Shown piece by piece: positions 34,692 through 45,100 of a DNA stretch of 64,000 bases (position 1 is the stretch's first letter; the number at the start of each line of letters is the position of its first letter). The translations under genes and the position numbers were made by a program. Source of the stretch: Nitrospirota bacterium (GTDB lineage: Bacteria; Nitrospirota; Thermodesulfovibrionia; Thermodesulfovibrionales; Dissulfurispiraceae). The stretch spans positions 95,493 to 159,492 of the forward strand of contig JAMCVZ010000068.1 in NCBI GenBank assembly GCA_023476565.1, written 5' to 3'. A model generated the notes under the pieces. That model was given only the letters and a program-made list of their open reading frames with translations, made no database searches and was not told the DNA's origin.

Positions 34692-35171
34692 ATGGCAGAG
34701 ACAAAAAACAAAATCATAGACGATTCCGGTAAGCAGACCGGTTTGACGGTAACAGAGCAGGAGGGTACTCCGAGCGATGAGGTGACGGAGCTCCGGCACA
34801 GGGTAGCGGTGCTCGAAAGGGCCGTAGCTACGGGAGCAATGCAGCCTGCTGCTCCGGTTTCCGTTACGGATACCATGGGTGCTGACGGCTTTATCAACGA
34901 TACCCGGGATGCTCTGAAAAAACAGAAGCATTATAAAATCAGTATCCCCTCAACGGAGACGCAGAAAGATCCTATACATGTGGCAATCAACGGGTATGCC
35001 TACAATATTCCACGGGACAGTGAAGTGTCTCTGCCGGAATCGGTTATCGAGGTGCTTAAGAACGCAAAATACACGACCTATTCCCTTAAAAAGAGGGGAG
35101 AGGGCGAAGAGGGCAATGAATTAGTGGGTCAGGACGTGCAGAGGTTCCCGTTTCAGTCAGTGGGCAATTAA
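34692..35171 (+). CDS. Hypothetical head-region protein
   Basis: Starting at ATG 34692 (ribosome site AAAAGGAGG), the 159 residues include a short coiled segment (EVTELRHRVAVLERAV) and a domain HYKISIPSTETQKDPIHVAI, then GYAYNIPRDSEVSLPESVIE. The latter resembles phage head or head-fibre proteins that share this short fold. I do not assign a firm name. Confidence 0.6.
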   Translation: MAETKNKIIDDSGKQTGLTVTEQEGTPSDEVTELRHRVAVLERAVATGAMQPAAPVSVTDTMGADGFINDTRDALKKQKHYKISIPSTETQKDPIHVAINGYAYNIPRDSEVSLPESVIEVLKNAKYTTYSLKKRGEGEEGNELVGQDVQRFPFQSVGN

Positions 35172-36080
35172 GTGTACGCGATTAAATATAACGGCATCGA
35201 AGGTCTTGCAGGTCTGAAGGCCAGGGTGCAGCGCAAGGCTGATGGCAAGTGGTGGGATGCTGTGGCAGTGGTATGGGCTGCTGCAGCATCGGCAAATTGT
35301 GACCTGGCGCTTGCTGAAACAGGCGGAACGCCGGGTGAGTATACTGCAAATCCTGCATTCAATCCTTCCTCCGGCGGCATCTATGTAATATCGGTTTATG
35401 ACGGCCTGAGTAATCTGATGCTGTTGACGGATGACGTATACCGGCCTGAGTCAATGACCGCTTTTCAGATCATTAATGCTGTTCAGAGGGAGCTGAGATT
35501 GCCTCTGTCTGCCTCTATCAATGAGGCCCATGCTCAACTGATACTCTCATTTATCAACAAGGTAATGCTCGATATTATTGGTGAAGACATCTCATGGGAT
35601 GCGCTTAAGGTGAGTTGCAGTTTCAGGACCGTGGAGGGAATCCGTTTTTATACAATTCGACCGGTGAACACGGTGAGTGTGGATGTGGTCAAACGGTTAC
35701 AGATCGGCAATGATGAGCCTCTGGATAAAAAGGGAGACGACAGTTTCAGGGAGTTTCAGCGGGTTCATACAACTGCGGCGCAGCCGCTTGTGTACCGCAT
35801 CTATGCTCGTGCCGGAGGATCGCTGGTTATAGAGGTATGTCCTACTCCTGACAAGGCTTACCAGATTGATGCCGAGGTGCTTCAGAAGCCCGAAAAGCTG
35901 GTGAACACCGACGATGTTCCATTGCTTGATGTGGACACGATTTTTGTCGGCACAATAGCCATGGCAAAAAGTGAGCAGGGCACTCCGTCTCCGGCTGATC
36001 AGTCTACCTTCCAGGCAAAACTGGCCCTTCAGGGCAGCACCAATGACGAAGCCAATTGGGGAGATGTGGAAGCAGTATGA
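35172..36080 (+). CDS. Head-tail adaptor protein
   Basis: The 302-residue protein begins at a GTG right after the previous stop. Its first 90 residues form a beta-rich domain (AIKYNGIEGLAGLKARVQRK). From about residue 95 a helical part (MTAFQIINAVQRELRLPL) and a beta part (VCPTPDKAYQIDAEVLQKPE, then LLDVDTIFVG) follow. The second part resembles tail tubular/adaptor proteins of short-tailed phages that sit below the portal. The two-part structure suggests a fused decoration domain. Confidence 0.65.
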   Translation: MYAIKYNGIEGLAGLKARVQRKADGKWWDAVAVVWAAAASANCDLALAETGGTPGEYTANPAFNPSSGGIYVISVYDGLSNLMLLTDDVYRPESMTAFQIINAVQRELRLPLSASINEAHAQLILSFINKVMLDIIGEDISWDALKVSCSFRTVEGIRFYTIRPVNTVSVDVVKRLQIGNDEPLDKKGDDSFREFQRVHTTAAQPLVYRIYARAGGSLVIEVCPTPDKAYQIDAEVLQKPEKLVNTDDVPLLDVDTIFVGTIAMAKSEQGTPSPADQSTFQAKLALQGSTNDEANWGDVEAV

Positions 36081-37564
36081 GCCTTTACCTTGAATACGGA
36101 AGGGACCAAGGCGCTCCGGTTGACCTGGGAAGCTTTGCAGGAGGAGAGGCCTCAGTGTTTCCTATCTCCGCAATGCCGGGCAAGTATTCGATGATGCTCC
36201 AGAATTGCCATGTTTCGAACCGCGCGGGCGTGGCAAAGATACCTGGGTATGTAAAGGTAAATACAGTATCCTGTGGCGTTGGTCTTACGTCCGGATATGA
36301 ATATAAAAAAGCAGATGGTACATCTATACTCCTGTGCGCCGGAAACGGAAAAATATTCAAGGTTGTTGGTGATGCGCTTGTCGAGGTAAAAACCGGTCTT
36401 GATCCTGATGCCCTTATATCCTTCAACACTCAAAATGATACCTGCATTGCCGGTAACGGCGTGAATGCGTTGCTGAAGTCAACGGACGGGACAACCTGGA
36501 ATACCTTAGGCGGCACACCTCCTGCAACGGCGTTTCTGCCGCATTCGCATAAGGGCAGGGTGTGGACTCCTGAGAGGGCAAACAAGCTGTTGGCTACGTG
36601 CTCAGCTCTTAATAACATCGAGGATTATGTGGGGACGGGATCGGGATATATTGATTTTAAGTTTGTCCTCAACCAGGGAGATGAGTTGCTGGATATCAAG
36701 AGCTACATTGACCTTCTGGTTTTTTTATTCAGAAGCAATATCGCCATTTATAGCGGAAATACTCCCTCGGGGGCCTCGGCTGATTTTAGGTTGGTGCAGA
36801 AGATAGAAGGAACAGGAGTTGTGGCAAGCCATGTGGCTAAGGAGTTCGGAGCGGACTTTGTGCTCCTCAATGACCATGGGGTAAAGACCTTGAAGCGCAT
36901 TGTAACCTCTGGTGATCTGAATATGGGGAATCTCTCAGCACTGATTGACCCGACACTGAGAAATGAGATGGTGAATGCCTCAACGTTTGGGATGGCCTAC
37001 TATAAGCCCCTTGGCTGGCTCATGGTGCTAATCAGGGATAAGGTCTGGATTTATTCTTATTCGTATAAGGCGTGGGGCCGCATGGCGGGGGCAGATGTTA
37101 AGGGTATGTTTAACACCTCAGACGGCAGGCTGTTTCTCTGCGGTACGGGATTTTTGTACGAGTACGGCACCGGCTGGACCTTTGCAGGGACTAACCCGAC
37201 GATGATATGGGACAGCGCATGGTATCGGCTGTCAAAGGCCGGACAAAGCGTATTCCCGACAGTTATGGAGATCATCACATATCCGCAAATCCCGACTACG
37301 ATAGACTTGCAACTGCAGTTTGACATGAAGCCTACGGCTGCGGGGAATTTTTCTACGATCAATACAACGCCTATCGGGCTTGTGGATATGAACAGTGTTG
37401 TGGATTGGAATGCAATCAATCCTTTTGATGAGACTCCCTACAATATAGCCCGGATTCCCCTCTTTGGAGGGGGGCGCAATATGAAGATGACATTTACCAA
37501 CACATCAGACCAGCCGGTGGAAATATGTAACATCGCTATGCTGGCGAAGAAAGGAGGCTTTTAA
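36077..37564 (+). CDS. Tail hub/DNA-stabilisation protein, P22 gp10-like
   Basis: From ATG 36077 the 495 residues begin with MPGKYSMMLQNCHVSNRAGV, like the start of the P22 gp10-type hub family that plugs the portal and holds packaged DNA. Repeated beta segments (TSGYEYKKADGTSILLCAG, HKGRVWTPERANKLLA and GTGFLYEYGTGW) suggest a beta propeller. It overlaps the adaptor gene by four bases and the fibre gene by one base. Confidence 0.72.
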   Translation: MSLYLEYGRDQGAPVDLGSFAGGEASVFPISAMPGKYSMMLQNCHVSNRAGVAKIPGYVKVNTVSCGVGLTSGYEYKKADGTSILLCAGNGKIFKVVGDALVEVKTGLDPDALISFNTQNDTCIAGNGVNALLKSTDGTTWNTLGGTPPATAFLPHSHKGRVWTPERANKLLATCSALNNIEDYVGTGSGYIDFKFVLNQGDELLDIKSYIDLLVFLFRSNIAIYSGNTPSGASADFRLVQKIEGTGVVASHVAKEFGADFVLLNDHGVKTLKRIVTSGDLNMGNLSALIDPTLRNEMVNASTFGMAYYKPLGWLMVLIRDKVWIYSYSYKAWGRMAGADVKGMFNTSDGRLFLCGTGFLYEYGTGWTFAGTNPTMIWDSAWYRLSKAGQSVFPTVMEIITYPQIPTTIDLQLQFDMKPTAAGNFSTINTTPIGLVDMNSVVDWNAINPFDETPYNIARIPLFGGGRNMKMTFTNTSDQPVEICNIAMLAKKGGF

Positions 37565-38289
37565 TGAACTTTATGAAGAGTAAGTTGCTCTCGATTGCTT
37601 TGTCGTTCCTGATGATTTTAAGCGTGTTTGCTCCTGGACTGGCTGGCGGAGCGCAGCACGATTTTGATATCACGACTGCTGATGCCAATACAGGCGTAAC
37701 AATGCGCGGCCAGATCAATGCCGCTCTACAGGCATTGGCCGGCCTTAGTTCGGGTGCTGCGGCTCCTGTGACGCCGTATGCGTATCAGTTTTGGGCGGAT
37801 ACGACGACTGGATTGCTGAAAATCAGAAACGCCGCCAACAACGCATGGATTATCGTAGGGACACTGGCATCTGCAAACCTGGGGCTTTCTTCCGTAACCA
37901 GTGCTTACCACTCCACCTACGGATCGGCTGATCTCTCCACCAACAGTACAACATATGTAGCAACAAGTATAATAATAACCTTATATGTTGGACTAAGTGG
38001 AAAAGCTTTAATTTCTATGAACGGCACAATAGCCACTTCCGGTTCATCGGGGGGATCAAACCTGCGTATCAACATGGACGGCGGCGTTAATTATTATCCA
38101 GTGCAGGGCGCAACTGTGAGCAATTCAAGTTATAACGGAGTAATGTCATTGTTTCTTGTAACGGGGCTGACTCCGGGAAATCATTCGTTCTCCATAGAGT
38201 GGGCAACTACAACTGGGGGGACATTGACTTGTAATTGTAGCAGCGACCCAGCGCATTATCAACTGTCAATCTCAGGGTTGTCGTGGTAA
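37564..38289 (+). CDS. Tail fibre or spike protein
   Basis: The 241-residue protein has a typical fibre attachment region (DITTADANTGVTMRGQINAA, then YQFWADTTTGLLKIRNAANN). A Gly/Ser/Thr-rich beta domain ending HYQLSISGLSW follows, presumably for receptor binding. Unusually, it begins with a classical signal sequence (MKSKLLSIALSFLMILSVFA, then PGLAGGAQ). A virion protein assembled in the cytoplasm would not need one. The start overlaps the hub stop. Confidence 0.72.
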   Translation: MNFMKSKLLSIALSFLMILSVFAPGLAGGAQHDFDITTADANTGVTMRGQINAALQALAGLSSGAAAPVTPYAYQFWADTTTGLLKIRNAANNAWIIVGTLASANLGLSSVTSAYHSTYGSADLSTNSTTYVATSIIITLYVGLSGKALISMNGTIATSGSSGGSNLRINMDGGVNYYPVQGATVSNSSYNGVMSLFLVTGLTPGNHSFSIEWATTTGGTLTCNCSSDPAHYQLSISGLSW

Positions 38290-38290
38290 T

Positions 38291-38761
38291 ATGTGGCTCG
38301 ATACGCTTCAGGAAAAGCATTACCGGGCGCTCTATGAGATTACTCGCAAAGTGGAACCGTACAATGCCGCAATGTTATATGAGCAGTTTTCCCTGGTAAT
38401 GAGCAGGCGCGAAGGGTTTGTCGTTGTGACTCCAAGCGGTGAGCTTGCAGGGTGTATCAGTTTCAGCGATTATGTGCCGGGCAGTAATATCATGATTCAT
38501 TGCACAATAGACGAAAAGTATCAGCGGAGATGGTGTACAAGAAAGATATTGAAAGAGGTCTATTCGTATATTTTTAAAATCCTGGACTTGCCGCGGGTAT
38601 CGGGTTTTTGCATTGTGGGAGTATCCGACAAGGCCGGGGAGTTTCACCTTGCCCTGGGCGGAAAATACGAAGGCACGATCAGGAAAGGGGCTTTGCTTCC
38701 TGATGGACTTTATGACGTGAATCTCTATGGGATGCTGAAAGAGGAGTGCCGGTGGATATGA
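38291..38761 (+). CDS. GNAT-family acetyltransferase-like protein
   Basis: The 156-residue protein shows the GNAT order: GFVVVTPSGELAGCISFSDY (beta strands 2-4), IMIHCTIDEKYQRRWCTRKI (strand 4 and the CoA-binding turn), and GVSDKAGEFHLALGGKYEGT. The pyrophosphate-binding loop is degenerate (YQRRWCTRK in place of RGxGxG/A). It lies one base after the fibre gene and overlaps the radical SAM gene by four bases. A modifying enzyme for a tail or surface component is suggested by place only. Confidence 0.7.
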   Translation: MWLDTLQEKHYRALYEITRKVEPYNAAMLYEQFSLVMSRREGFVVVTPSGELAGCISFSDYVPGSNIMIHCTIDEKYQRRWCTRKILKEVYSYIFKILDLPRVSGFCIVGVSDKAGEFHLALGGKYEGTIRKGALLPDGLYDVNLYGMLKEECRWI

Positions 38762-39774
38762 AAAAGAAGATTCTTTTCGCCTTCTATCCCTTATTTGTGA
38801 AGTATAACCACGGGATTGCTCTGCTCTCTGCCCTGTGCAAAGAGCGCGGGGTAGATACTGACATTTATGTGCTCGATAGTGTTAAAAACTTCTCTGATTA
38901 CATCCTGAAAAACAGGATAGTGTTTGTCGGTTTTACCTGCGTAACGGAGTATGACTATAAAAAGTGTCTTCCGTTCATGGAAGAGGCGCGGAGGATCGGC
39001 TGCATAAGCATGCTGGGAGGCGTGTACATAAGGCGCGGCACTGACCTTGATGCTCCGGTTGATTTCATTTGCCGTGGAGAGGGAGAGTCGTTGCCTGATT
39101 TTCTGTTGCATGGTGATGGCAAGCTGTTTGAGAAAAAGATGCTCTGTGAGGATATCAATGCGCTTCCGCTTCCTGATTATGAGCTTTTCAGGGATATCCC
39201 GTTTGAAAGGGACATCCCTTTTTTAAAGGGCAAAAAAGTCTTGCCCTACCATTCAAGCCGGGGATGTCCCCATAGCTGCTCATTTTGCGAAATCCAGGGG
39301 CAACCGAAAGCGGTTAGATGCAGGTATAAGGTACAGGAAGACCTGTCGTATCTGATAGGGAAATATTCTCCTGATATCGTTTTTGTCGGTGATGAGTTGC
39401 TTCCTTATTACAATCAGAAGTGGCGGGAATCCTGGGAAGACTTCAGGCATCCTTTTGTTGCCTACATCCGGGCCGACATACCTGAGGATATGCTTGTGTG
39501 GCTCCATAACAGGGGCATGAAGGGCTGCGCTTTCGGAGTTGAATCTGGAGATGAGCAGTACAGAAACGAAGTATTGAGGAAAGGACTTCAGGATTACGAG
39601 ATATTCAGGACCGTGGAGATGCTGAAGCGTCTGAGGATAGAGTATGTGCCATTTTATATGACAGACACGCCTGGAGAGACTTTTGCGATAAAGGCCAAGA
39701 CATTCAGGATGTCTCAGGAATTGGGCGGATACCCGGTAGTGTGGAAATATGAAAATCTTTTTGAGATGAGGTGA
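38758..39774 (+). CDS. B12-binding-type radical SAM enzyme
   Basis: Starting at ATG 38758 (ATGA overlap), the 338 residues have two parts. The N-terminal domain (about 1-125) is a Rossmann-like B12-binding-type fold with GVDTDIYVLDS, CVTEYDYKKC and MLGGVYIRRG, but without the DxHxxG cobalamin motif. The radical SAM domain has SSRGCPHSCSFCE (CxxxCxxC, about residue 169) and FVGDELLPYY, then GMKGCAFGVESGDE. It is shorter than free-living relatives, and DTPGETFA marks the end of the barrel. Such a gene in a structural operon is unusual. Confidence 0.85.
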   Translation: MKKKILFAFYPLFVKYNHGIALLSALCKERGVDTDIYVLDSVKNFSDYILKNRIVFVGFTCVTEYDYKKCLPFMEEARRIGCISMLGGVYIRRGTDLDAPVDFICRGEGESLPDFLLHGDGKLFEKKMLCEDINALPLPDYELFRDIPFERDIPFLKGKKVLPYHSSRGCPHSCSFCEIQGQPKAVRCRYKVQEDLSYLIGKYSPDIVFVGDELLPYYNQKWRESWEDFRHPFVAYIRADIPEDMLVWLHNRGMKGCAFGVESGDEQYRNEVLRKGLQDYEIFRTVEMLKRLRIEYVPFYMTDTPGETFAIKAKTFRMSQELGGYPVVWKYENLFEMR

Positions 39775-39777
39775 GAT

Positions 39778-41019
39778 ATGGCAATTGCAACGATAGCAAC
39801 GGCAGCAGCAGCAGTGGTTACAGCAGGAGTAGGGATTTATAGCGCAACAACAGCACCCGACCCACCGAACATTCCACCTCCCCCTCCACCTGCATCTTAC
39901 CAACAGTATGACGAGGACGGGAACATCGTGTCTGAACAGGTGTGGGACCCGAAAAAAAATGCGTATATTACAAGGGTGGACCCTGAACCGGAAAAGTACA
40001 AGGGTGGGACTATGCCTCCTCCTGATCCTGGATTTATTTATAACTACGCAGGAACCAGGCCGGAACGTAGAGTGCCCACACAACAGCCAGTGTATGGAGA
40101 TGAGAATTCGCCCGATTACGCTCCCTCGCATATCAGACTGCCACAACAGCAGGACTCTCAAGGTTGGGTTCGCTTGCCTCCACAAACCTATTCAGGGACT
40201 GATCCAGTACCGATATCACAGCAGCCGGAGACGGATGAAGAATACCAACAGCGTCTCAATCAGTGGCAATCCAAGCGTGACCAGGCAACGGCCATGTGGC
40301 ATGAGCAGTACCCATCCACGCCAACTGAAGAATGGACGGCATGGAACAAACGGAAGACTGAGCGCGCAGTAGCGAAGGCCAAAGAAGCCGAAGGCAACAA
40401 AATTCGCATGGAGATCAGGAGTAAGATTCTTGCCAATATCAACCAGACTCCGGAAGACCGGGTGAAGGCCTACGATGAGTATGCCAAGACATTCTCCGAT
40501 GTGATGCATACCGATGTGGATAAGCGCTATACGGACCGGAAAAATGCAATTGCCGAAGACATGAATGCCAGGGGGCTCTTCGGTGCACGAGCATATGTGG
40601 ACAGCATGACTGAACTGAATAAGGATAAGAGCAATATTGATACCGACATTGCGCAAAAGGCGGCGCTTGCAAAAGAACAACTGCGTCAGACTGATCAGGA
40701 CAGTTATCTGAGGACCCTTGCACAGTTGGATGCGGGGACAAAGGAGGATGCCCTTATCGCCTTGGAAAGGGTTAATGCAGCTTCAAGGGGAGCCAATGCA
40801 GGCACGGCGGCGATAATGGCCGGGTATAACGCTGATTCGAACAATATCCTGAAGAGATGGGATATTGAAGCGCAAAACAACAGGGTCAATACGAAATACT
40901 ATGGGGATACCGCGTCGGGGTTGGCTTATCTGTATGGCATCACGAAAAACACAAATAAAGGTGGGAGTCCTGTGGGTGGTGGAAATCAAGGCGGTTTTTC
41001 CGATATAGGATTCGCATAA
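39778..41019 (+). CDS. Internal virion/DNA ejection protein 1
   Basis: The 413-residue protein starts with a hydrophobic Ala-rich helix (IATIATAAAAVVTAGVGIYS) and a run of prolines. It then has a long Gln/Glu/Arg-rich helical part and a Gly-rich end. This layout is common among ejection proteins of short-tailed phages, which leave the capsid with the DNA and form a channel in the cell envelope. The call rests on composition and on its place before two more such genes. Confidence 0.6.
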   Translation: MAIATIATAAAAVVTAGVGIYSATTAPDPPNIPPPPPPASYQQYDEDGNIVSEQVWDPKKNAYITRVDPEPEKYKGGTMPPPDPGFIYNYAGTRPERRVPTQQPVYGDENSPDYAPSHIRLPQQQDSQGWVRLPPQTYSGTDPVPISQQPETDEEYQQRLNQWQSKRDQATAMWHEQYPSTPTEEWTAWNKRKTERAVAKAKEAEGNKIRMEIRSKILANINQTPEDRVKAYDEYAKTFSDVMHTDVDKRYTDRKNAIAEDMNARGLFGARAYVDSMTELNKDKSNIDTDIAQKAALAKEQLRQTDQDSYLRTLAQLDAGTKEDALIALERVNAASRGANAGTAAIMAGYNADSNNILKRWDIEAQNNRVNTKYYGDTASGLAYLYGITKNTNKGGSPVGGGNQGGFSDIGFA

Positions 41020-41029
41020 GAGGTAATGT

Positions 41030-42154
41030 ATGCCGGATAATTATGGACTTAATACATTGTTCAGGACGGAAAACCCTTATGAAAAGAGGGTTAAGGTTGC
41101 TTCGCAGATAGCGGAGAACTCCGGGTTTGCTAAGCCTTTGATATATGGTTTGATGGGTGCAGATATGGCAAGTGCGGAGCAGTGGGACACGGAGAGGAAT
41201 CAGAAGACCGAAGAGCAGACGAAGATGCAGAATTTCTTTAAAACTTTCAATGTTCTCTCCAAACATGATGCAGGTTCGGCAGTCAAAATGTGGAACGATC
41301 TTGCGCCGTCGTTGCTGAAGATGCCTTATAAGATTGACGCGGTAACCAGCAGTCCCGAAATACTCGGCGTGCATATGGCGAACGATGGCAGATGGTGGGG
41401 CTTGGATAAACGCACTGGCGGAATGCTTGTCTCAGACTCATCGACTGGTAAATTTATAGCGCCTGTTCAGGCTGATATGGATGCGCTTAAAAATTCTCTA
41501 AGTGCCAAGGAGGGTACTCCGGAAGGCAGGCGCATTTTGGGGGAGTTGCAGGATACGGAGGGCATTCCGGATACGACGACGGTGGACAATAACGGAGTGT
41601 CTCGTTCACCGCGGGATATTTATACGGATGCGATGAAAAAAAACCTTGCGCAAGAATCTCCCTCCCTCTTGAAGCAATTTGTTGATGAGCGGATCAAGGA
41701 GAACAAGACACCGAATGAGATTGAGCTGCAAGCAAGAGCGCAGAGAGGAGATATCGAGGCCAGGGCTGTTCTTGACAGGATGCAGTCTGACAAGGTGAAG
41801 GTTGCACGGGAAAGCAGGCCTCCCCGCACCCCAGGAGACAGTGTTAATGCCATAAAGGGGCAGATTCTCAATAAATACCTTAAGGGCGGCACTCTGACTC
41901 CGCAGGAAGAGTCTGTGGCCGGGGATATGATTAAGGACCCGTATTTCAGCAAGGCCTTTTCTGCTATAGACAAGGGGTTAGAAACTATGGAGCTGCCGAT
42001 AGAGGAAAAAATGCAGCGAGCGCAGGAACTGGCAGCGCAGATGAAGAAAAATAAGGTGCGAGTCCCTCTGTCGCAGGGAGGGACTGATAATCTACCGACT
42101 CCTGCCCCTGCTACTCCAAAAGGCAAATTTGACTGGAGAAAGTATCTGAGATGA
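41030..42154 (+). CDS. Internal virion/DNA ejection protein 2
   Basis: Unrecognised 374-residue, mainly helical protein (GLMGADMASAEQWDTERNQK, then KNLAQESPSLLKQFVDERIK). It ends in a Pro-rich stretch and PKGKFDWRKYLR. It overlaps the giant internal protein gene by four bases. Size, composition and place suggest an ejection protein, but there is no diagnostic motif. Confidence 0.55.
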   Translation: MPDNYGLNTLFRTENPYEKRVKVASQIAENSGFAKPLIYGLMGADMASAEQWDTERNQKTEEQTKMQNFFKTFNVLSKHDAGSAVKMWNDLAPSLLKMPYKIDAVTSSPEILGVHMANDGRWWGLDKRTGGMLVSDSSTGKFIAPVQADMDALKNSLSAKEGTPEGRRILGELQDTEGIPDTTTVDNNGVSRSPRDIYTDAMKKNLAQESPSLLKQFVDERIKENKTPNEIELQARAQRGDIEARAVLDRMQSDKVKVARESRPPRTPGDSVNAIKGQILNKYLKGGTLTPQEESVAGDMIKDPYFSKAFSAIDKGLETMELPIEEKMQRAQELAAQMKKNKVRVPLSQGGTDNLPTPAPATPKGKFDWRKYLR

Positions 42155-45100
42155 AATGGGACGAAGTTCTTGGCGATACGGAATTCCAGGCGCAGCCCGA
42201 AGACGTTAAGCTGAGGGTTGCGCAAGGCTTTTTCAACGAGCATATTGTGTCTGATCCTGATTTCAGGGCACAGCCTATGGATGTTCAGGACACGGTGCTT
42301 TCAAACTTCCTTGACACCGTGAGGATCGGGCCGAAACCAGCCGTGCCTCATTACACCGGCGGGAACCAGCCTGTGCAGCAGCCTGATAATATGGGCGCCG
42401 GCTATTTCGAGCAGCCTGCCCCTTCTGTGCAGGACATTCAAAAGGTGAAGGGAACGTCTACAATTACCTCAAATGATGCCCGGATGCCGCTGGATAGCAC
42501 TCCGTCAATGACTGCCCAGGACATTACCAGACCGTTTGAGGCTCAGACCTATGAGGCCGCCAAGGGACTGAATCTTGGTATGGAGTCTTTTACCCGCAGG
42601 ATCACCGATATCGGGCAATCTGTTGGCGAGAAATTCGGTGTTCCGGAGCGGAGTAAGCTTTTCAACTCCATTGCAAATACCTATAAGGAGAATGCTGCAT
42701 ATTGGGAAAAGAGGGCCAAGGAGGTAGGGCCAAACGTTATCGATGAAATTGTCGGAGCGGCAGCAGGAGGAGCAGTACCGGGCGTGGCTGAGTTTGCCCT
42801 GAATGTACCCTATGCCGCAGCATCCGGAGCGGCAGAGGCACATAAAAAAGGCGAGAGCGAAGCCTTGGGCGCTATCAAGGAGGGAAGCAAGAGATTACTT
42901 CTCGGACAGATTTTCGAGGCAGCTGGAATACTGAAGCAGCCCTATGCTGCTGTTGCATCTTCAGGAGCTTTTGCAGCTCAGACAGCGGCAGAGGGCGGAA
43001 GCACTGAGGATATCGCAAAGAGCGCGGGCGTGGGATTGCTCTACGGGGCAGCAAGCCCAGGCGGTGAAGTGGGTCCGGTGGAGATAAGGGACAGCTTTGG
43101 GCATAACGCAAAGGCCAAGGTTGCCGGGGATCTGAATCAGGAAGCTTTTCAGCAGGCCGCAGGAGAGTTGAAGAAAAAAGGACCAACTCCTGCAGTATCG
43201 ATAAAAAAGGAGGTGATACAGAATGGCAGCACCGAAAAAGCAGAGCGGCAAAATGCCAATGTCAGGACAGAAAATGCCGGGCGGCAAAATGCCGAAGGGC
43301 AAGAAGAACTGTTAAAAAGCGATGCCGGAATTCCGACCACGGGGCCGTCCGAAGGGGCGGCTCCTGAAGCGGCCGTCAACGTTGAAAATGGCGATACTGC
43401 CGGCAATATCGCTAAAAATGTCGATGTGATCACATTGCCGGAAAAGGCGAGTATCGAGAAACCGATAGATATGGCTGCTCATGAGGCAGCTACTTCGCCG
43501 CTTAATGAACTCCCTCAGCCGACAGAGGCGCAGAAAGAGGCGGGGAACTATAAGAAAGGCCATGTTGATATCCAGGGTCTTGATATCTCAATAGAGAATC
43601 CCAAAGGCTCTACCAGATCCGGTATCGACAAAAACGGCGATGCCTGGAACACGGAGATGCAGTCTCACTATGGGTACATTAAAGGCACTGTTGGCAAGGA
43701 TAAAGACCATATCGACACCTTTATAGGGCCGAATCCTGAAGGCGGCAGGGTGTATGTCGTTGACCAGGTAGACCCTGCAACCGGCAAATTCGATGAGCAC
43801 AAGATAATGATAGGCTATGACTCCATTGCGCGGGCTCGGCAGGGATACCTGGAGAACTATCAGAAGGACTGGCAGGGGATCGGAAGCATTACTCCGATGT
43901 CCATGGGTGAGTTTAAGACCTGGCTGAAAGAGGGGGACACGAAAAAGCCCTTTAATGAAACTAAAGTGCCTTTTTCTGAAAAGTTCTCACGTACCAGTGC
44001 CGGAGCGATTGATTTCGGCATAATAGGGGAAGATGTCGCGCAGTCGATCAATAAGCCCTCAGCTCCTATTAGATTGGAACAGGGAGACGGCAAGTACGGG
44101 CTGGTCCACATCGAGAACGATAAACTGAACAGAATTAAAAAAGCGGGATATCCTGATGTAGCGGCTTTTGTGGAGGATGTGGCGAAAAACTACAACCAGA
44201 TATGGGAACAGCCGAATGGACGGTTGATGCTGGTAAAGAGGAATGGCAAGGCAAAACTTTCGATTGTCGAGCTGCAACAGCATGAGGATGGGACTTATTA
44301 CGGGGTAACAACTGCCTTTATTGATACGATTGATTATCCTGCAAGAGGTGGAAGAAAATTGCTCTGGGAGAGGGGCGTTCACCTGCTCGACAGGCCTGAG
44401 CCGTCTGTCCCACTTGCGAGTAACGTTCCCTTGGATGCTCAGGAGAACGTTCGTGGCGCCTCAACTGCGACGGGCCAGAGCAATATATCTTCTGTCTCTA
44501 ATTTAACACCGACCGGTAATGCTGTCAAGGGGCAAGAGGGCGCGGTGTCAATCGATCTGCTTACGGCGGGGGCAAAGACCTTTTATGAGCACGATATAAA
44601 GCCGAAGGTAAAAGGGGCGTTGAAAGGATTCGAGGAGCTGGTGCAGCGCGTGACGCATGCGCTTTCGCCTCGTACCGGAGTTGGTAAGCGCGGGCTCGAT
44701 GAGATTATGAGGATGAAGGGGGAGCGGGACAAAGCGGAGTTTATTCTCGAAAAGACCACCGAGCACATCACCAAGATGTTCGATAAGATGAGTAGGGAAG
44801 ACACCATTGACTTTATCGACAGGATAAAGCGTGGCGAGCAGCAAAAGACTCCTGAATTGCAGGCAGTGGCATCAATGATGCGGCGCATCGACAACGAACT
44901 TTACAACGATATCCAGAAATACAAGCCGTCCATGCCCTGGAAGGAAAATCATTACCGGGTGCTGTGGAAGGTTGTCCCCGGCGAGGAGCAGGGAGGGGGC
45001 TTTAACGGCCTGTTCAGAAGGCCGCTCCAGGGCAGCAAGGGGTTTATGCAGAAAGCAACGCTGCTTGATATGTCTGAGGGGATAGATAGAGGCGGAGTGC

